A DNA stretch of 64,000 nt from Rhodococcus phenolicus (GCF_001646785.1 NZ_LRRH01000034.1:26700-90699); one strand, 5' to 3'; positions 48,401 to 55,197 are shown, numbered from the stretch's first letter. The notes: generated from the letters alone by a model not told the origin. Program-made: numbers and translations.

Positions 48401-49207
48401 GGAGGTGAAGATGACGTAGGCGGTGTCGGCCGCGTGCAGCGGACGCCGGCGTTCGGCATCGGTGAGCGGCTCCGCCGACACGGACCCAAGCTCGAGTGCC
48501 GACACGTCGAGCACCTCGATGCCCTCGGGCACGGGCACCGGTGCAGCGGACCCGGTGAGCAGAACCGCGGGCTCGGCGACGTCGAGGATGTACGTCAACC
48601 GCTCGGCGGGGTGGTCGGGATCGAGCGGCACGTACGCGCCGCCCGCCTCGAGCACCGCGTACACGGCCACGAGCAGATCGAACGAGCGCCGCAACGCGAC
48701 GGCGACGGTGACGCCCGGGCCGACGCCGGACGCGACGAGGTGGCGGGCCAGGCGCCGGGACCGGTCCGCGAGGTCGCCGTAGGTGTGCTCGACGCCCTCG
48801 AACTCGACGGCCACGGCATCGGGCGTCGCGGCGGCCTGCACGGCGAAGGCCGCGGGCAGCGTCTCCGGTCGCACCGGTTCCGGTGCCTGCTCCTCGGCCG
48901 CGAACGCGGCGAGGTCGTCGGACAGTTCGGCGAGGGCGACGGCGACGTCGTCGGGACCGGTCCCGGCGAGTCCGGGCAGCAGGCCGGTCAGCACGACGGG
49001 GACGAGCGCATCGGGTCCGATCGCGTCGCCCATGGCGGCGCCGAGTGCGGCCAGTTCCTCGTTGAGCCCGGCGTAGGTGACGACCGCTCCGTCGCGGACC
49101 AGAGCCACCCGCTCGGGGTCACGCGAGACAACGTTCGCGATCAGTCGCGGCAGATTCCCGAGATCCGACCGTCCGGAATCCTCGACGTCCCGCATCCCGT
49201 CTTCCAC
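39476..49207 (-). CDS. Three-module NRPS with terminal reductase domain
   Basis: This 3243-residue nonribosomal peptide synthetase has the order: A-domain-like fragment (about 18-100), A1 (117-610), T1 (FFALGGNSL, about 652-660), C (716-1165), A2 (1180-1680), T2 (about 1719-1727), C (1783-2225), A3 (2245-2730), T3 (FFDLGGHSL, about 2769) and thioester reductase (2848-3243; LLTGATGFLGRYLLRDLL and YVRSK). Both C domains keep HHIA(G/A)DG. By eye the A1 specificity code is D-V-W-H-F-S-L-V-D-K, the serine code of EntF. A2 reads D-V-W-S-A-A-L-V-H-K (unassigned) and A3 D-A-L-F-V-G-A-I-M-K (aliphatic-like). There is no epimerase or thioesterase domain; release should give a peptide aldehyde or alcohol. 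No MbtH, transporter or tailoring gene is adjacent. Confidence 0.93.
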   Translation of the reverse strand: MEDGMRDVEDSGRSDLGNLPRLIANVVSRDPERVALVRDGAVVTYAGLNEELAALGAAMGDAIGPDALVPVVLTGLLPGLAGTGPDDVAVALAELSDDLAAFAAEEQAPEPVRPETLPAAFAVQAAATPDAVAVEFEGVEHTYGDLADRSRRLARHLVASGVGPGVTVAVALRRSFDLLVAVYAVLEAGGAYVPLDPDHPAERLTYILDVAEPAVLLTGSAAPVPVPEGIEVLDVSALELGSVSAEPLTDAERRRPLHAADTAYVIFTSGSTGRPKGVAVSHEAIVANLRWRQDRYRLDSADVVLHKTPVTFDVSVWELFWPLQTGARLLVAAPEGHRDPRYLADLMRDRGVTVAHFVPSMLAVFVTEAELDSLTSLRYLFASGEALPARIAVLVRELLPAVAVHNLYGPTEAAVDVTHHEVTDADVDSVPIGAPIADTDLLILDSALNWVPAGAQGELYLAGTQLARGYVARPELTAERFVANPYGAPGERMYRTGDLVVRSRGGELEYLGRSDFQVKIRGLRIELGEIEETLTRQDGIAQAAVRVHGDDTLGDRLVAYVRLHPAASWDEDALVAALSASLPDYMVPTAYCVLDEFPLTTSGKLDRAALPAPAAPVPADDDRLPETPTETVVAAVFAEMLGRDRVGGDDDFFALGGNSLGAVRAASRISARLGRPLSVQDFFDAPTVSGVARLVDRTTGDDPAGGALVATPRPYPVPLAPAQTRLWVLDRLDPGSALYNIPLAVRLTGDLDVDALQQAVGDLVERHEVLRTAYPEVDGAGTQLVLPIGGAQRAVPIETVGPDEVPARIDALVSEGFDIAEAAPVRIHLLRVADDEHVLVVVVHHIAGDGFSAGPLTRDLMRAYGARTEGIAPERLPLPVQYADYALWQRDRLGDADEPDSLIARQLGYWREELAGLQDRLELPTDRPRPAVASQAGAAVPVEIPEDIHRAVTELARATGTTEFMVVHAALAVLLARLSGTSDVAVGTPSAGRGDAGLDELVGMFVNTLVLRTPIDASESFTQLLARVRDIDLGAFGHQDVPFDCIVEDLAPARSQAYHPLFQVMLAFQNLGVTELELPSLTVAAVDVPTRRAKFDLQVTLAERFGDDREPGGIHGEVAYATDLFDAGTVAVFVRRLVRILAEATAAPDRAVGDHRLLDRAELGTVLGRWNSTDRPVPPATVPRLLDAQAARTPHLQAVIDDDGVLTYADFAARVHRTARRLVAAGVGPERTVAIVAPRSTELLVAAHAVLHAGGAYVPVDPDQPAARTERVLAAARPVAVLVGSGVDWHDGDPAVPVLRIGDVPDVGDGPLHDAERLAPLRPDNTAYVLFTSGSTGEPKGVAVPHRAVVNQLLWIADLLRISVADTVLWKTPATFDVSVWEMFAPLASGARMVVAPPDAHRDPRQLADIIARRAITLTSFVPSMLSVFATTVPDPAALRTLRAVAVAGEALPAATVGAFRAVSRAAVHNLYGPTEFTVHATSALVPPMPYPASRPVPMGRPVWNTRAVVLDSRMHPVPVGVPGELYLSGVQEARGYHGRPDLTAERFVADRFGPPGTRLYRTGDVVRWTAEGHLLYLGRTDSQVKIRGVRIELGDIESALLNRSEVAQAIATVHSAATGDRLVAYVVPAPAEVAAGVDPEALRSALVRVLPAHLVPETIVVVDGFPVTSSGKLDRAALPAPVFAAREFVSPATEVEKLVADVFAAVLGVEAVGAQDDFFALGGNSLSATQVAARLSDALSAEVTVRSLFDTRTVAEFASLIEDSESAGAVGGPVAGPRPERLPLSWSQSRMWFLNRFDTGSGLHNIPLVVRLSGNLHVDALREAFGDVVARHEVLRTVYPESDGTGHQVVLTGEQAQPQLPVLELPADRLDGELAALVAAGFDVTAEIPVRARLLHTGGDEYVLAVVVHHIAADGFSVAPLIRDLATAYTARVAGEAPDWEPLPVQYADYALWQREILGDETDPESSHSRKLAYWQERLAGLPAQLDLPSDRRRPATGSGRGGQIHATIPAATRAAIDATAERSGATPFMVVHAALALLLARLSGSTDIAVGSPLAGRGHRVLDDLVGMFVNTVVLRTEVDPAESFGAFLSRVRDIDLGAHANSEVPFERLVEVLDPERSPGRHPLFQVALAYQNFARQELALPELTVAELPVETHLSKFDLQFAIGETTDGSDGPGALSLVIGYATDLFDAATVEVLAERLVRILDAVTAAPGTAVGDVEILSPDERAGVLASGRRVGLRPQALPDLLDAAASDPTAVAVVSGDTALTYGALDAAARRWARVLRESGVGRGDLVLVAVPRSAESILAMWAVARCGAGFVPVDVDHPADRLAYVVADSGARVGLTLTGHRPALPAGPRWLALDEEGVETFAAAPYSDSARDEFPPVHPGDVAYVIYTSGSTGTPKGVTVTHTGLYNLCVEVRERYRIDTRSRVLHVASPSFDASVLEQVFALSAGATVVVASAHEYGGAALAGLMRDRAVTHAFLTPSVAATVDPDGLDDCRVLVTGGEAVTGDVVGRWSAGGRAVFNAYGPTEATIMTHTAGPLSPDAPIALGHPVRGAGHLVLDSRLRPAPVGVPGELYLVGDALARGYHRRSALTADRFVADPHGGWGERMYRTGDVASRTATGELVYHGRSDFQVKIHGLRIELGEIDAVLLADDAVAAAVTVGRNTAPRLVSYVVPTVGRDLDEQELLRAAASRLPAHMVPSAMVVLDSLPLTPSGKLDRRALPAPSVVSRAFRAPSTRYEQGVAEIYARLLGVDRVGADDDFFDLGGHSLLILSLASAVADRFGVEVTVPQLFEHAPVYRLAGLIEAGAPDASPAAEWEGDLDLAADIVPDGIPAARPDGRRVLLTGATGFLGRYLLRDLLSHSGMRVWCLVRTNSEAEGLDRIEAGLRAFGLWREYYRGRIVVVPGDLAQPRFGLSETEFDDLARGVDVIVHNGARVNHIEPYSRMRAANVSGTEEVLRLAVTATVKPVHFVSTGSVLTDTALPVSEDGTPRLVGEDERLATERVMDSGYVRSKWVAEELVAVARRRGIPVSIYRPGLISGDTVSGAAGTDDAFWNVVRAMVALRMVPESAVGSVALVPVTYVAGALVALALEPSTIGGNFHLVNRRRVAADDLVARLRAHGFTLRPVSDEVFATALVETSQTLSEQGDDRLTRAMLVAGEFAQGLSEAEDFDDTNARRALADTGIECPVVDDEVLAWYVSYFAHIGFLEPLADGVVATTGEQVAADAVVDGAGG

Positions 49208-49483
49208 CTTTCCCCATCACTGTGCGCAGGCGGAGTCGCCGTCGACACCGTCCCGCGACCGCCCGAGCGCGAGCCGGGAGGTCTCGCAGCATGGTCGTCG
49301 CACGGAATCGTCGGGAAACTTCACACCGGTGGCGACCGTGCTGACGATCGCCAAACATACAGCTTGTTTTCTCTTCACGGAACCGATTGCCGGGACATTC
49401 TCCCGGGTGTACCCGCCGGGTGGCGCCGGTGGCCCGCAGGTCACGTCCCCCGGAGCGCCTGCTATGGTCGCGTTCGTCCGACA
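49208..49483. other. Divergent intergenic region between NRPS and thiamine operon
   Basis: About 275 bp have no convincing gene. A relatively AT-rich patch near 49350-49380 (CATACAGCTTGTTTTCTCTTC) is the most promoter-like part and could serve either direction. I see no strong inverted repeat, IdeR box or known operator, so the NRPS shows no sign of iron control. Confidence 0.6.
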
Positions 49484-49553
49484 CGGGGTGCTCCGCACGA
49501 GCGGGGCTGAGATCACACCCGTAGAACCTGATCAGGTAATTCTGACGAAGGGA
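49484..49553 (+). ncRNA. TPP riboswitch (THI element)
   Basis: The sequence contains the conserved TPP aptamer blocks in order: GGGGTGCTCC, GCGGGGCTGAGATCACACCC, GTAGAACCTGATCAGGTAAT and TGACGAAGGGA. The final GAAGGGA also serves as the ribosome binding site of tenA 9 nt later, so thiamine pyrophosphate should block translation initiation directly. It controls tenA and the coupled ABC transporter genes. Confidence 0.96.
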
Positions 49554-49562
49554 TGTCCCGGA

Positions 49563-50282
49563 ATGCTTGTGTCCGTTGACGTTTCACCATCCGTGACCAC
49601 CGGCCGTTTCACCGACCGGATGTGGCAGCACACCGATGCGCTGCGCCGGTCGATCGACGACCTCGAGTTCCTCCACCGCCTCGGCGACGGAACGCTGCCG
49701 CTCGACGCGTTCCGCTTCTACATCGAACAGGACGCGCTGTACCTGGCCGGGTACGCCAAGGCCCTCGCGCTGCTGTCGGCGAAGTCACCCGATCCGGCCA
49801 CCGCCGCGTTCTGGGCGACGAGCGCCGCCGTGGCCGCCACCGAGGAGTCGGCACTGCACTCGAGCCTGCTCACCGGCGGAGTCCTGCCGCCCGGTGAGGG
49901 TGCCCCCACGCACTCCCCCGCGTGCCTCGGGTACGTGTCGTATCTGACGGCGACCGTCGCCACCGAGCCGTACGCGGTCGGTGCCGCCGCCGTGCTGCCG
50001 TGCTTCTGGATCTACGCCGAGGTGGGTCGCGACCTCGCCGCCCGGGCCTCCGGGGTCCTCGCCGCCGACCCACAGCACCCGTACGCGCAGTGGGTCACCG
50101 CCTACGACGCTCCCGAGTTCCACGCGTCGGTCGCGACGGCCCGCGAACTCGTCGACGCCGCGGCGGCCGCCGCCACCGACGCCGACCGGGCCGCGATGCT
50201 CGACGCGTTCACCGTGGCCACCCGCTACGAGCTGATGTTCTGGGACACCGCTCTGCACCGGCAGGAATGGCCCGCCCCGTGA
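49563..50282 (+). CDS. tenA: TenA-family thiaminase II / aminopyrimidine hydrolase
   Basis: This 239-residue TenA protein hydrolyses thiamine degradation products (formylaminopyrimidine or aminopyrimidine) to HMP for salvage. It has FRFYIEQDALYLAGYAKALALL (about 51-72), EESALHSSLL, and the catalytic cysteine in AAVLPCFWIYAEVG (Cys147), with the C-terminal ATRYELMFWDTAL. ATG 49563 lies 9 nt after the riboswitch-embedded Shine-Dalgarno. It is the first gene of a salvage/uptake operon. Confidence 0.93.
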   Translation: MLVSVDVSPSVTTGRFTDRMWQHTDALRRSIDDLEFLHRLGDGTLPLDAFRFYIEQDALYLAGYAKALALLSAKSPDPATAAFWATSAAVAATEESALHSSLLTGGVLPPGEGAPTHSPACLGYVSYLTATVATEPYAVGAAAVLPCFWIYAEVGRDLAARASGVLAADPQHPYAQWVTAYDAPEFHASVATARELVDAAAAAATDADRAAMLDAFTVATRYELMFWDTALHRQEWPAP

Positions 50283-51286
50283 ACCTGCGCCGCCTCACCG
50301 CTCTCCTGGTCGCGGTCACCGCACTCGCGCTGGTCCCGGCCTGCTCCCCGACCTCCTCCGGCGACACGATCCGTTTCGCCCTGGACTGGACGCCGAACAC
50401 CAACCACACCGGCCTGTACGTGGCGATGCAGGAGGGGTTGTTCGCCGACGCCGGTCTCGACGTGGAGATCCTGCCGTACAACAACACGACCCCGGACACC
50501 CTCGTCGACGCGGGCAACGCCGAGTTCGGCATCTCCACCCAGGGGATGACGACCTTCGCCCGCGCCGCCGGGTCGCGCACCGTCTCGGTGCTCGCCCCGC
50601 TGCAGCACTGGGCGACCGGCATCGCCGTCCGCGCGGACCGCGCAGATCTCGCGAGCCCGAAGGACCTCGACGGGCACACCTACGCGGGGTTCGGTGACCC
50701 CGGCGACGAGGAGACGCTCCGCCAGGTCATCCGCAACGACGGCGGGCGCGGCGAGTTCACCTCCGTCACGCTCGGCACCTCCGCGTACGAGGCGGTGTAC
50801 TCGGGCACCGCCGACTTCACCGCGTCCTACCTGGCGTGGGAGGGCATCGAGGCCGAACATCGCGGCCTGCCCATGCGCTACTTCTCCTACACGGACCACG
50901 GCTTCCCCGACGCCTACGCGATCGTGATCAGCGGCAACGAGGACTGGCTCGCGGCGCACCCGGAACAGGCCCGCGCGTTCGTCCAGGCCGTGCAGCGCGG
51001 CTACGAGATCGCCGCCGACGATCCCGACCGCGCGGCGAAGGATCTCGTCGACGCCAACCCCGGCGCGTTCGAGGACGAGGCCCTCGTCTACGAGAGTCAG
51101 CGCATGCTCTCGGCGAACCAGTTGCGCGACGAGAACGGGACGGTCGGGACCCAGAGCCTCGAGCGCTGGACCGGCTACTCGCGGTTCCTGTACGAGAAGG
51201 GTCTGCTCGCCGGTCCCGACGGCCGGCCGCTCACCGAGGAACCGGACTGGTCGACGTACTTCACCGATGACTACCTCCAGCCCTGA
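50279..51286 (+). CDS. thiY: ThiY-like pyrimidine-precursor binding lipoprotein
   Basis: This protein of about 335 residues is an NMT1/ThiY-type ABC substrate-binding protein. Signal peptide LLVAVTALALVPAC ends in lipobox VPAC. IRFALDWTPNTNHTGLYVAMQEGLF is the family hallmark and carries pyrimidine-contacting Trp/Asn residues. GISTQGMTTFARAAG and GYAFG-like GHTYAGFGDPGDEETL follow. It should bind formylaminopyrimidine or HMP outside the membrane. GTG 50279 overlaps the tenA stop (GTGA); ATG 50267 is a longer alternative. Confidence 0.9.
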   Translation: MNLRRLTALLVAVTALALVPACSPTSSGDTIRFALDWTPNTNHTGLYVAMQEGLFADAGLDVEILPYNNTTPDTLVDAGNAEFGISTQGMTTFARAAGSRTVSVLAPLQHWATGIAVRADRADLASPKDLDGHTYAGFGDPGDEETLRQVIRNDGGRGEFTSVTLGTSAYEAVYSGTADFTASYLAWEGIEAEHRGLPMRYFSYTDHGFPDAYAIVISGNEDWLAAHPEQARAFVQAVQRGYEIAADDPDRAAKDLVDANPGAFEDEALVYESQRMLSANQLRDENGTVGTQSLERWTGYSRFLYEKGLLAGPDGRPLTEEPDWSTYFTDDYLQP

Positions 51287-52061
51287 TCCGTCGCCGCGTC
51301 GCTGGATCCGCACGGCCGCTCCGGCCGCGGTCGTGGTGCTCGCTCTCGTCGCGCTCTGGCAGCTGTACGTGACGGGGTCGGGGATCCGCCCGCAGGTGCT
51401 GCCCTCCCCCGCCCGGGTCCTCGGGCAGGGGTGGGCGCACCGGGCCGATCTGGTCACGCACACGTGGTCGACGTTGCAGGTGACGATCGTCGGGTTCGCG
51501 GTGTCCCTCGTGGTCGCGTGGGCCCTGGCGATCGTCGTGGACTTCTCGCCGTGGCTGCGCCGCGCGCTGGTGCCGTTGTTCGTGGTGTCGCAGACCCTGC
51601 CGATCATCGCGATCGCGCCCCTGATGATCATCTGGTTCGGCTTCGGGCTGCTCCCGAAGATCCTGGTGATCGCGCTGGCGACGTTCTTTCCCATGGCGAT
51701 CGGGCTCATCGAGGGATTCGCCGCCGCGGACCGCGAGGCGGGGGCGTTGCTGCGCAGCATGGGGGCGTCCCGGCGCCAGGTGTTCCGGTACGTGCGGCTG
51801 CCGTCGGCGCTGCCGCGGTTCTTCACGGCGCTGCGCATCGGCATCACCTACGCGGTCGTCGGCGCGGTGTTCGCCGAGTATGTCGGGGCGACATCCGGAC
51901 TGGGCATCTACATGAGCACCCAGAAGAACTCGTTCCGCACCGATCTGGTGCTCGCCGCGGTGCTCGTCACCGCCGCGGTGTCACTGGCCCTGTATCTGCT
52001 CACGTTTCTGGTCGAGCGGATCGTCGCACCCTGGGCCCTGACCCCCGGGAGCCGTCCATGA
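51267..52061 (+). CDS. thiX: ThiX-like ABC permease
   Basis: This 264-residue inner-membrane permease has about six helices. The BPD-transport (EAA) loop is GLIEGFAAADREAGALLRSMGASRRQVFRYVRLPSALPRFFTALRIG. It forms the translocation channel with ThiY and the ATPase. It overlaps thiY by 20 bp and is itself overlapped by the ATPase gene, so all four genes are translationally linked behind one riboswitch. Confidence 0.92.
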   Translation: MTTSSPDPSPRRWIRTAAPAAVVVLALVALWQLYVTGSGIRPQVLPSPARVLGQGWAHRADLVTHTWSTLQVTIVGFAVSLVVAWALAIVVDFSPWLRRALVPLFVVSQTLPIIAIAPLMIIWFGFGLLPKILVIALATFFPMAIGLIEGFAAADREAGALLRSMGASRRQVFRYVRLPSALPRFFTALRIGITYAVVGAVFAEYVGATSGLGIYMSTQKNSFRTDLVLAAVLVTAAVSLALYLLTFLVERIVAPWALTPGSRP

Positions 52062-52798
52062 GCGCCGTGACCGCCGACGCGGTGCACCGTTCCTTCGGCG
52101 GCCGTCCGGTGCTCGACGGTATCGACTTCGACGTCGCCGGAGGCGAATTCGTCTCGGTGATCGGGCCGAGCGGCTCCGGCAAGTCCACCCTGTTCGGATT
52201 GATCGCCGGCCTCGACGCCCCCGATTCCGGCAGCGTCACCGTCGGTGGCGAACCGGCGGCACCGGGGCGGGCCGCATTGATGCCGCAGAAGGACCTGCTG
52301 TTCCCGTGGCGCAGCGTCGTGGACAACTGCGCGCTCGGTCTCGAGGTGCAGGGGATGTCCCGTGCCGACGCACGGGCGCGGGCGGCGGCGCTGTTCCCCG
52401 CGTTCGGGCTCGCCGGATTCGAGGATGCGCGCCCCGGGGAACTGTCCGGGGGAATGCGCCAGCGGGCAGCCTTGGCGCGCACGGTCGTTCAGGGTCGCGA
52501 CGTACTGCTGCTCGACGAGCCGTTCGGGGCGCTGGATTCGCTGACCCGCACCGACATGCAACTGTGGTTGCAGGAGGTCTGGATGCGCGACCGATGGACC
52601 GTCCTGATGATCACGCACGACGTGCGCGAGGCGGTGCTGTTGTCGGACCGGGTGCTGGTGCTGTCCCCGCGACCGGCCCGCATCCGGCACGAGGTCCGGG
52701 TCCCGCTGCCCCGGCCGCGGACCCTCGCGACGTTGACCGAGCCGGGGTTCGTCGCGCTCGAACGCGAACTCGTCGACGTCCTGCACACCGCTCCCTGA
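52058..52798 (+). CDS. thiZ: ThiZ-like ABC transporter ATPase
   Basis: This 246-residue nucleotide-binding subunit has Walker A IGPSGSGKSTLFGLIAG (about 34-50), Q-loop LMPQKDLLFPW, signature LSGGMRQRAALARTV (about 129), Walker B VLLLDEPFGALD and H-loop MITHDVREAVLLSDRV. ATG 52058 overlaps the permease stop (ATGA). It energises import of a thiamine pyrimidine precursor. Confidence 0.93.
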   Translation: MSAVTADAVHRSFGGRPVLDGIDFDVAGGEFVSVIGPSGSGKSTLFGLIAGLDAPDSGSVTVGGEPAAPGRAALMPQKDLLFPWRSVVDNCALGLEVQGMSRADARARAAALFPAFGLAGFEDARPGELSGGMRQRAALARTVVQGRDVLLLDEPFGALDSLTRTDMQLWLQEVWMRDRWTVLMITHDVREAVLLSDRVLVLSPRPARIRHEVRVPLPRPRTLATLTEPGFVALERELVDVLHTAP

Positions 52799-52827
52799 TC
52801 ATTTCGGCCCGACACCTCGACACTTCT

Positions 52828-52866
52828 GTGTGGATTCGTGTCCGTCGCACGAACACGAATCCACAC
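52828..52866. repeat. Perfect 14-bp inverted repeat between thiZ and monooxygenase gene
   Basis: GTGTGGATTCGTGT (52828-52841) and ACACGAATCCACAC (52853-52866) are perfect reverse complements with an 11-nt spacer, about 130 bp upstream of the monooxygenase start and 30 bp after the thiZ stop. The moderate GC content and lack of T-tract allow either a terminator or a regulator site. Confidence 0.7.
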
Positions 52867-52996
52867 GGAACGCTCGGCAGCAGCGGGCGGCCCCGATCCA
52901 TCACCGGGCAGTGTCCACCTTTGCGGACTGTCCCATCCGTGTCCCGAACCATAGCTTTGCCTCGTACCCCTCACCTCACCGACAAGGGAGCACCGT

Positions 52997-54166
52997 ATGA
53001 GCAGGTTGAAGTTCGGAATCTTCCTCGCCCCGATCCACGAGCCGGGACAGAATCCCACTTTGCTCCTGCAGCGCGATCTGGAGCTGGTGCAGTATCTCGA
53101 ACAGCTGGGATACGACGAGGCATGGTTCGGTGAGCACCACTCGGCCGGTGCCGAGATCTACGCGTCCCCCGAGATCATGATCGCGGCTGCAGGCGAGCGC
53201 ACCAGCCGGATCAAGCTCGGCACGGGCGTCACCTCGGTCTCGTATCACAACCCGTTGTGGGCGGCGGAACGAATGGTCATGCTCGATCACCTGACTCGAG
53301 GCCGGGTGCTGTTCGGGCTGGGTCCCGGTTCCCTTCCGACCGATGCGGCGATGCTCGGTCTGTCGCAGATCGACACCCGCGAGTTGCTGGCGGAGAACAC
53401 CGACATCATCATGCGGCTGCTCCGGGGCGAGACCGTCTCCGCCAAGACCCGCACACATGAACTGTTCGACGCGAAGATCCAGATGGCACCCTACTCGGAC
53501 CCCCTCTTCGACGTCGTGGTGGCTGCGATCGCATCTCCGACCGGGGCGCGCCTGGCAGGCAAGTACGGGATCGGATTGCTCTCCATTGCAGCAACATTGA
53601 CCGCCGACGGTTTCAGCGCTCTGCAACATCATTGGGGTCTGCTCGAGGAGTTCGCGGCCCAGGCCGGACGCAGCGACGAGGTGGATCGATCCACGTGGCG
53701 TCTGGTGGGCCCGTTCCACGTGGCCGAGACCAAGGAGCAGGCCTACGCGGACGTCGAGCACGGAATCGAATACTGGTTCAACTACCTCCAGCACGTGGCG
53801 GCTTTTCCGCAGATGGATGTGCGGGGCACGAACAAGCACGAGATGATCGACTTCATCAACACCTCCGGCATCGGCGTCATCCGCACCGCGGAAGAGGCAC
53901 GCGCCCAGGTCCAGCGTCTGATCGACCAGTCCGGCGGATTCGGCACCCTGCTCATCCAGGGCCACGACTGGGCGGACCCCCGGGCCACCCGCCGCTCCTA
54001 CGAGTTGTTCGCCCAGGATGTCATGCCGTACTTCCAGGGCCAGGCGCAGCCGATGATCGACGCGGCCGAGCGCGCGCAAGCGGTTCGTGAGGGGCAGGCC
54101 GCCGAACACGTCAAGGCCGTCGAGCACATGACCAAGAAGTACGAAGCCGAGCTCGGCCGAGGCTGA
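52997..54166 (+). CDS. Luciferase-like FMN-dependent monooxygenase (limonene monooxygenase-like)
   Basis: This 389-residue flavin-dependent monooxygenase of the bacterial luciferase superfamily uses FMNH2 supplied by a separate reductase. FGIFLAPIHEPGQNPTLLLQRDLEL and YDEAWFGEHHSAG are core motifs; IKLGTGVTSVSYHNPLWAAERMVMLDHLTRGRVLFGLGPGSLP forms the barrel. Overall the pattern resembles rhodococcal limonene 1,2-monooxygenase and alkanal monooxygenases, so a terpenoid or cyclic ketone/alkene substrate is plausible. It opens a cluster of catabolic genes. No flavin reductase gene is adjacent. Confidence 0.87.
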   Translation: MSRLKFGIFLAPIHEPGQNPTLLLQRDLELVQYLEQLGYDEAWFGEHHSAGAEIYASPEIMIAAAGERTSRIKLGTGVTSVSYHNPLWAAERMVMLDHLTRGRVLFGLGPGSLPTDAAMLGLSQIDTRELLAENTDIIMRLLRGETVSAKTRTHELFDAKIQMAPYSDPLFDVVVAAIASPTGARLAGKYGIGLLSIAATLTADGFSALQHHWGLLEEFAAQAGRSDEVDRSTWRLVGPFHVAETKEQAYADVEHGIEYWFNYLQHVAAFPQMDVRGTNKHEMIDFINTSGIGVIRTAEEARAQVQRLIDQSGGFGTLLIQGHDWADPRATRRSYELFAQDVMPYFQGQAQPMIDAAERAQAVREGQAAEHVKAVEHMTKKYEAELGRG

Positions 54167-54269
54167 CGAGGGCCGGCGTCGCGAGTCGTCGACCGCAACC
54201 GGTCGGGCCACGCGGGATGTTCTCGGCATCTCCGACGCGGAGGTCCCCGAACGACGTGAACGTCATCGC

Positions 54270-55070
54270 CTACACAGCTGCATCGGCTTCCCGATCACGG
54301 TGCTGTGCCCGCGGCCCTCGGTCGCGGCGCAGCACCGCGATCGCCAGTTCCGACCGATTGCGTAGGCGCGTGGCGTCGAAGATCCGGCTCATGTACTTCT
54401 TGATCGACAACTCCGACAGGGACAATCTCTCGGCGATCTCGGCGTTGCTCAGCCCGTGGCCGACCAGCTCCGCGACCTCGAGCTGACGCCGGGTGAGGTT
54501 CCCCAGCGTATCCACCGGATTGTCCGTGACGACGACCGTTGTTGTGCGCGAGCGCAAGTGGCGTGCCAGTACGCGCATCGCGATCAGGTCGGACCTGTCC
54601 CACGAGCGTACTTTGTCGAACATTCCGACCAGCGCCTGACCATCGGCGAGCGGAAGGTGGATGGCAGATGCGGTGCCGATATCGTTGGGGCGCAGGTAGT
54701 CGACGACATAGGAATGCTGCGGGGACGGTAGCCTCGGCAGCTCGTCCAGCGTGGCGAATCCGCAGGAGGTCAGCACGCGGCGGGATCGAGGCAACGCGAA
54801 GACGTCCTTGTCCCGCCACTGTTCGTGATAGACCGGGAGCAGCGGTGCTGCCACGCCGGTCAGGACGGGCGCCGGATCGTCGAATATCTCCGCATATGTC
54901 CTCCCGTGGAAGAACGTGACGTCCCGGACTCCGAAGTGGGTGGATATCGCGTGAACCAACGCTTCCTTGAACGTCTTTCCACCCCCGGCTTCTTCGCAGT
55001 GTTCCAGCACCGCCAGAATCCCCAGTACCTGCTTCCTGGAGAGTTCGTCGTGCCATGCTCGCCGTTCCAT
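54270..55070 (-). CDS. LuxR-type HTH transcriptional regulator
   Basis: This 266-residue regulator has an N-terminal GAF-like sensor region (about 20-180) and a C-terminal LuxR/GerE HTH (LGNLTRRQLEVAELVGHGLSNAEIAERLSLSELSIKKYMSRIF, about 190-235). No receiver domain phospho-acceptor pattern is visible, so it should be a one-component regulator sensing a small molecule. It lies between the monooxygenase gene and an MFS gene and is a candidate regulator of this catabolic cluster. Confidence 0.87.
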   Translation of the reverse strand: MERRAWHDELSRKQVLGILAVLEHCEEAGGGKTFKEALVHAISTHFGVRDVTFFHGRTYAEIFDDPAPVLTGVAAPLLPVYHEQWRDKDVFALPRSRRVLTSCGFATLDELPRLPSPQHSYVVDYLRPNDIGTASAIHLPLADGQALVGMFDKVRSWDRSDLIAMRVLARHLRSRTTTVVVTDNPVDTLGNLTRRQLEVAELVGHGLSNAEIAERLSLSELSIKKYMSRIFDATRLRNRSELAIAVLRRDRGPRAQHRDREADAAV

Positions 55071-55197
55071 CGTCGCCCCCTGTGGTGGTTACGGTGTGTG
55101 TTCGAGTGGGAGCCTCCGTCCTGCAGCGCTCACCGGCCGAAGCAGCTTTTCCGCACGTTCGGCGTCGTCGAGGCTCCGGCTCGGTGCACACTCGCGG

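Noticed and set aside
39476..49207. NRPS as an iron-siderophore synthetase
   Set aside because: The serine code invites comparison with EntF, but there is no IdeR box in 49208-49483, no dihydroxybenzoate, ornithine-hydroxylase or siderophore export gene, and release is by a reductase. The iron genes at 15-17 kb are distant.
39569..49510. A 3313-codon open frame on the plus strand across the whole NRPS gene
   Set aside because: It is the antisense of the NRPS. Its product is Arg/Gly/His-rich with no domain, as expected from GC-rich third positions, and all domains lie on the minus strand.
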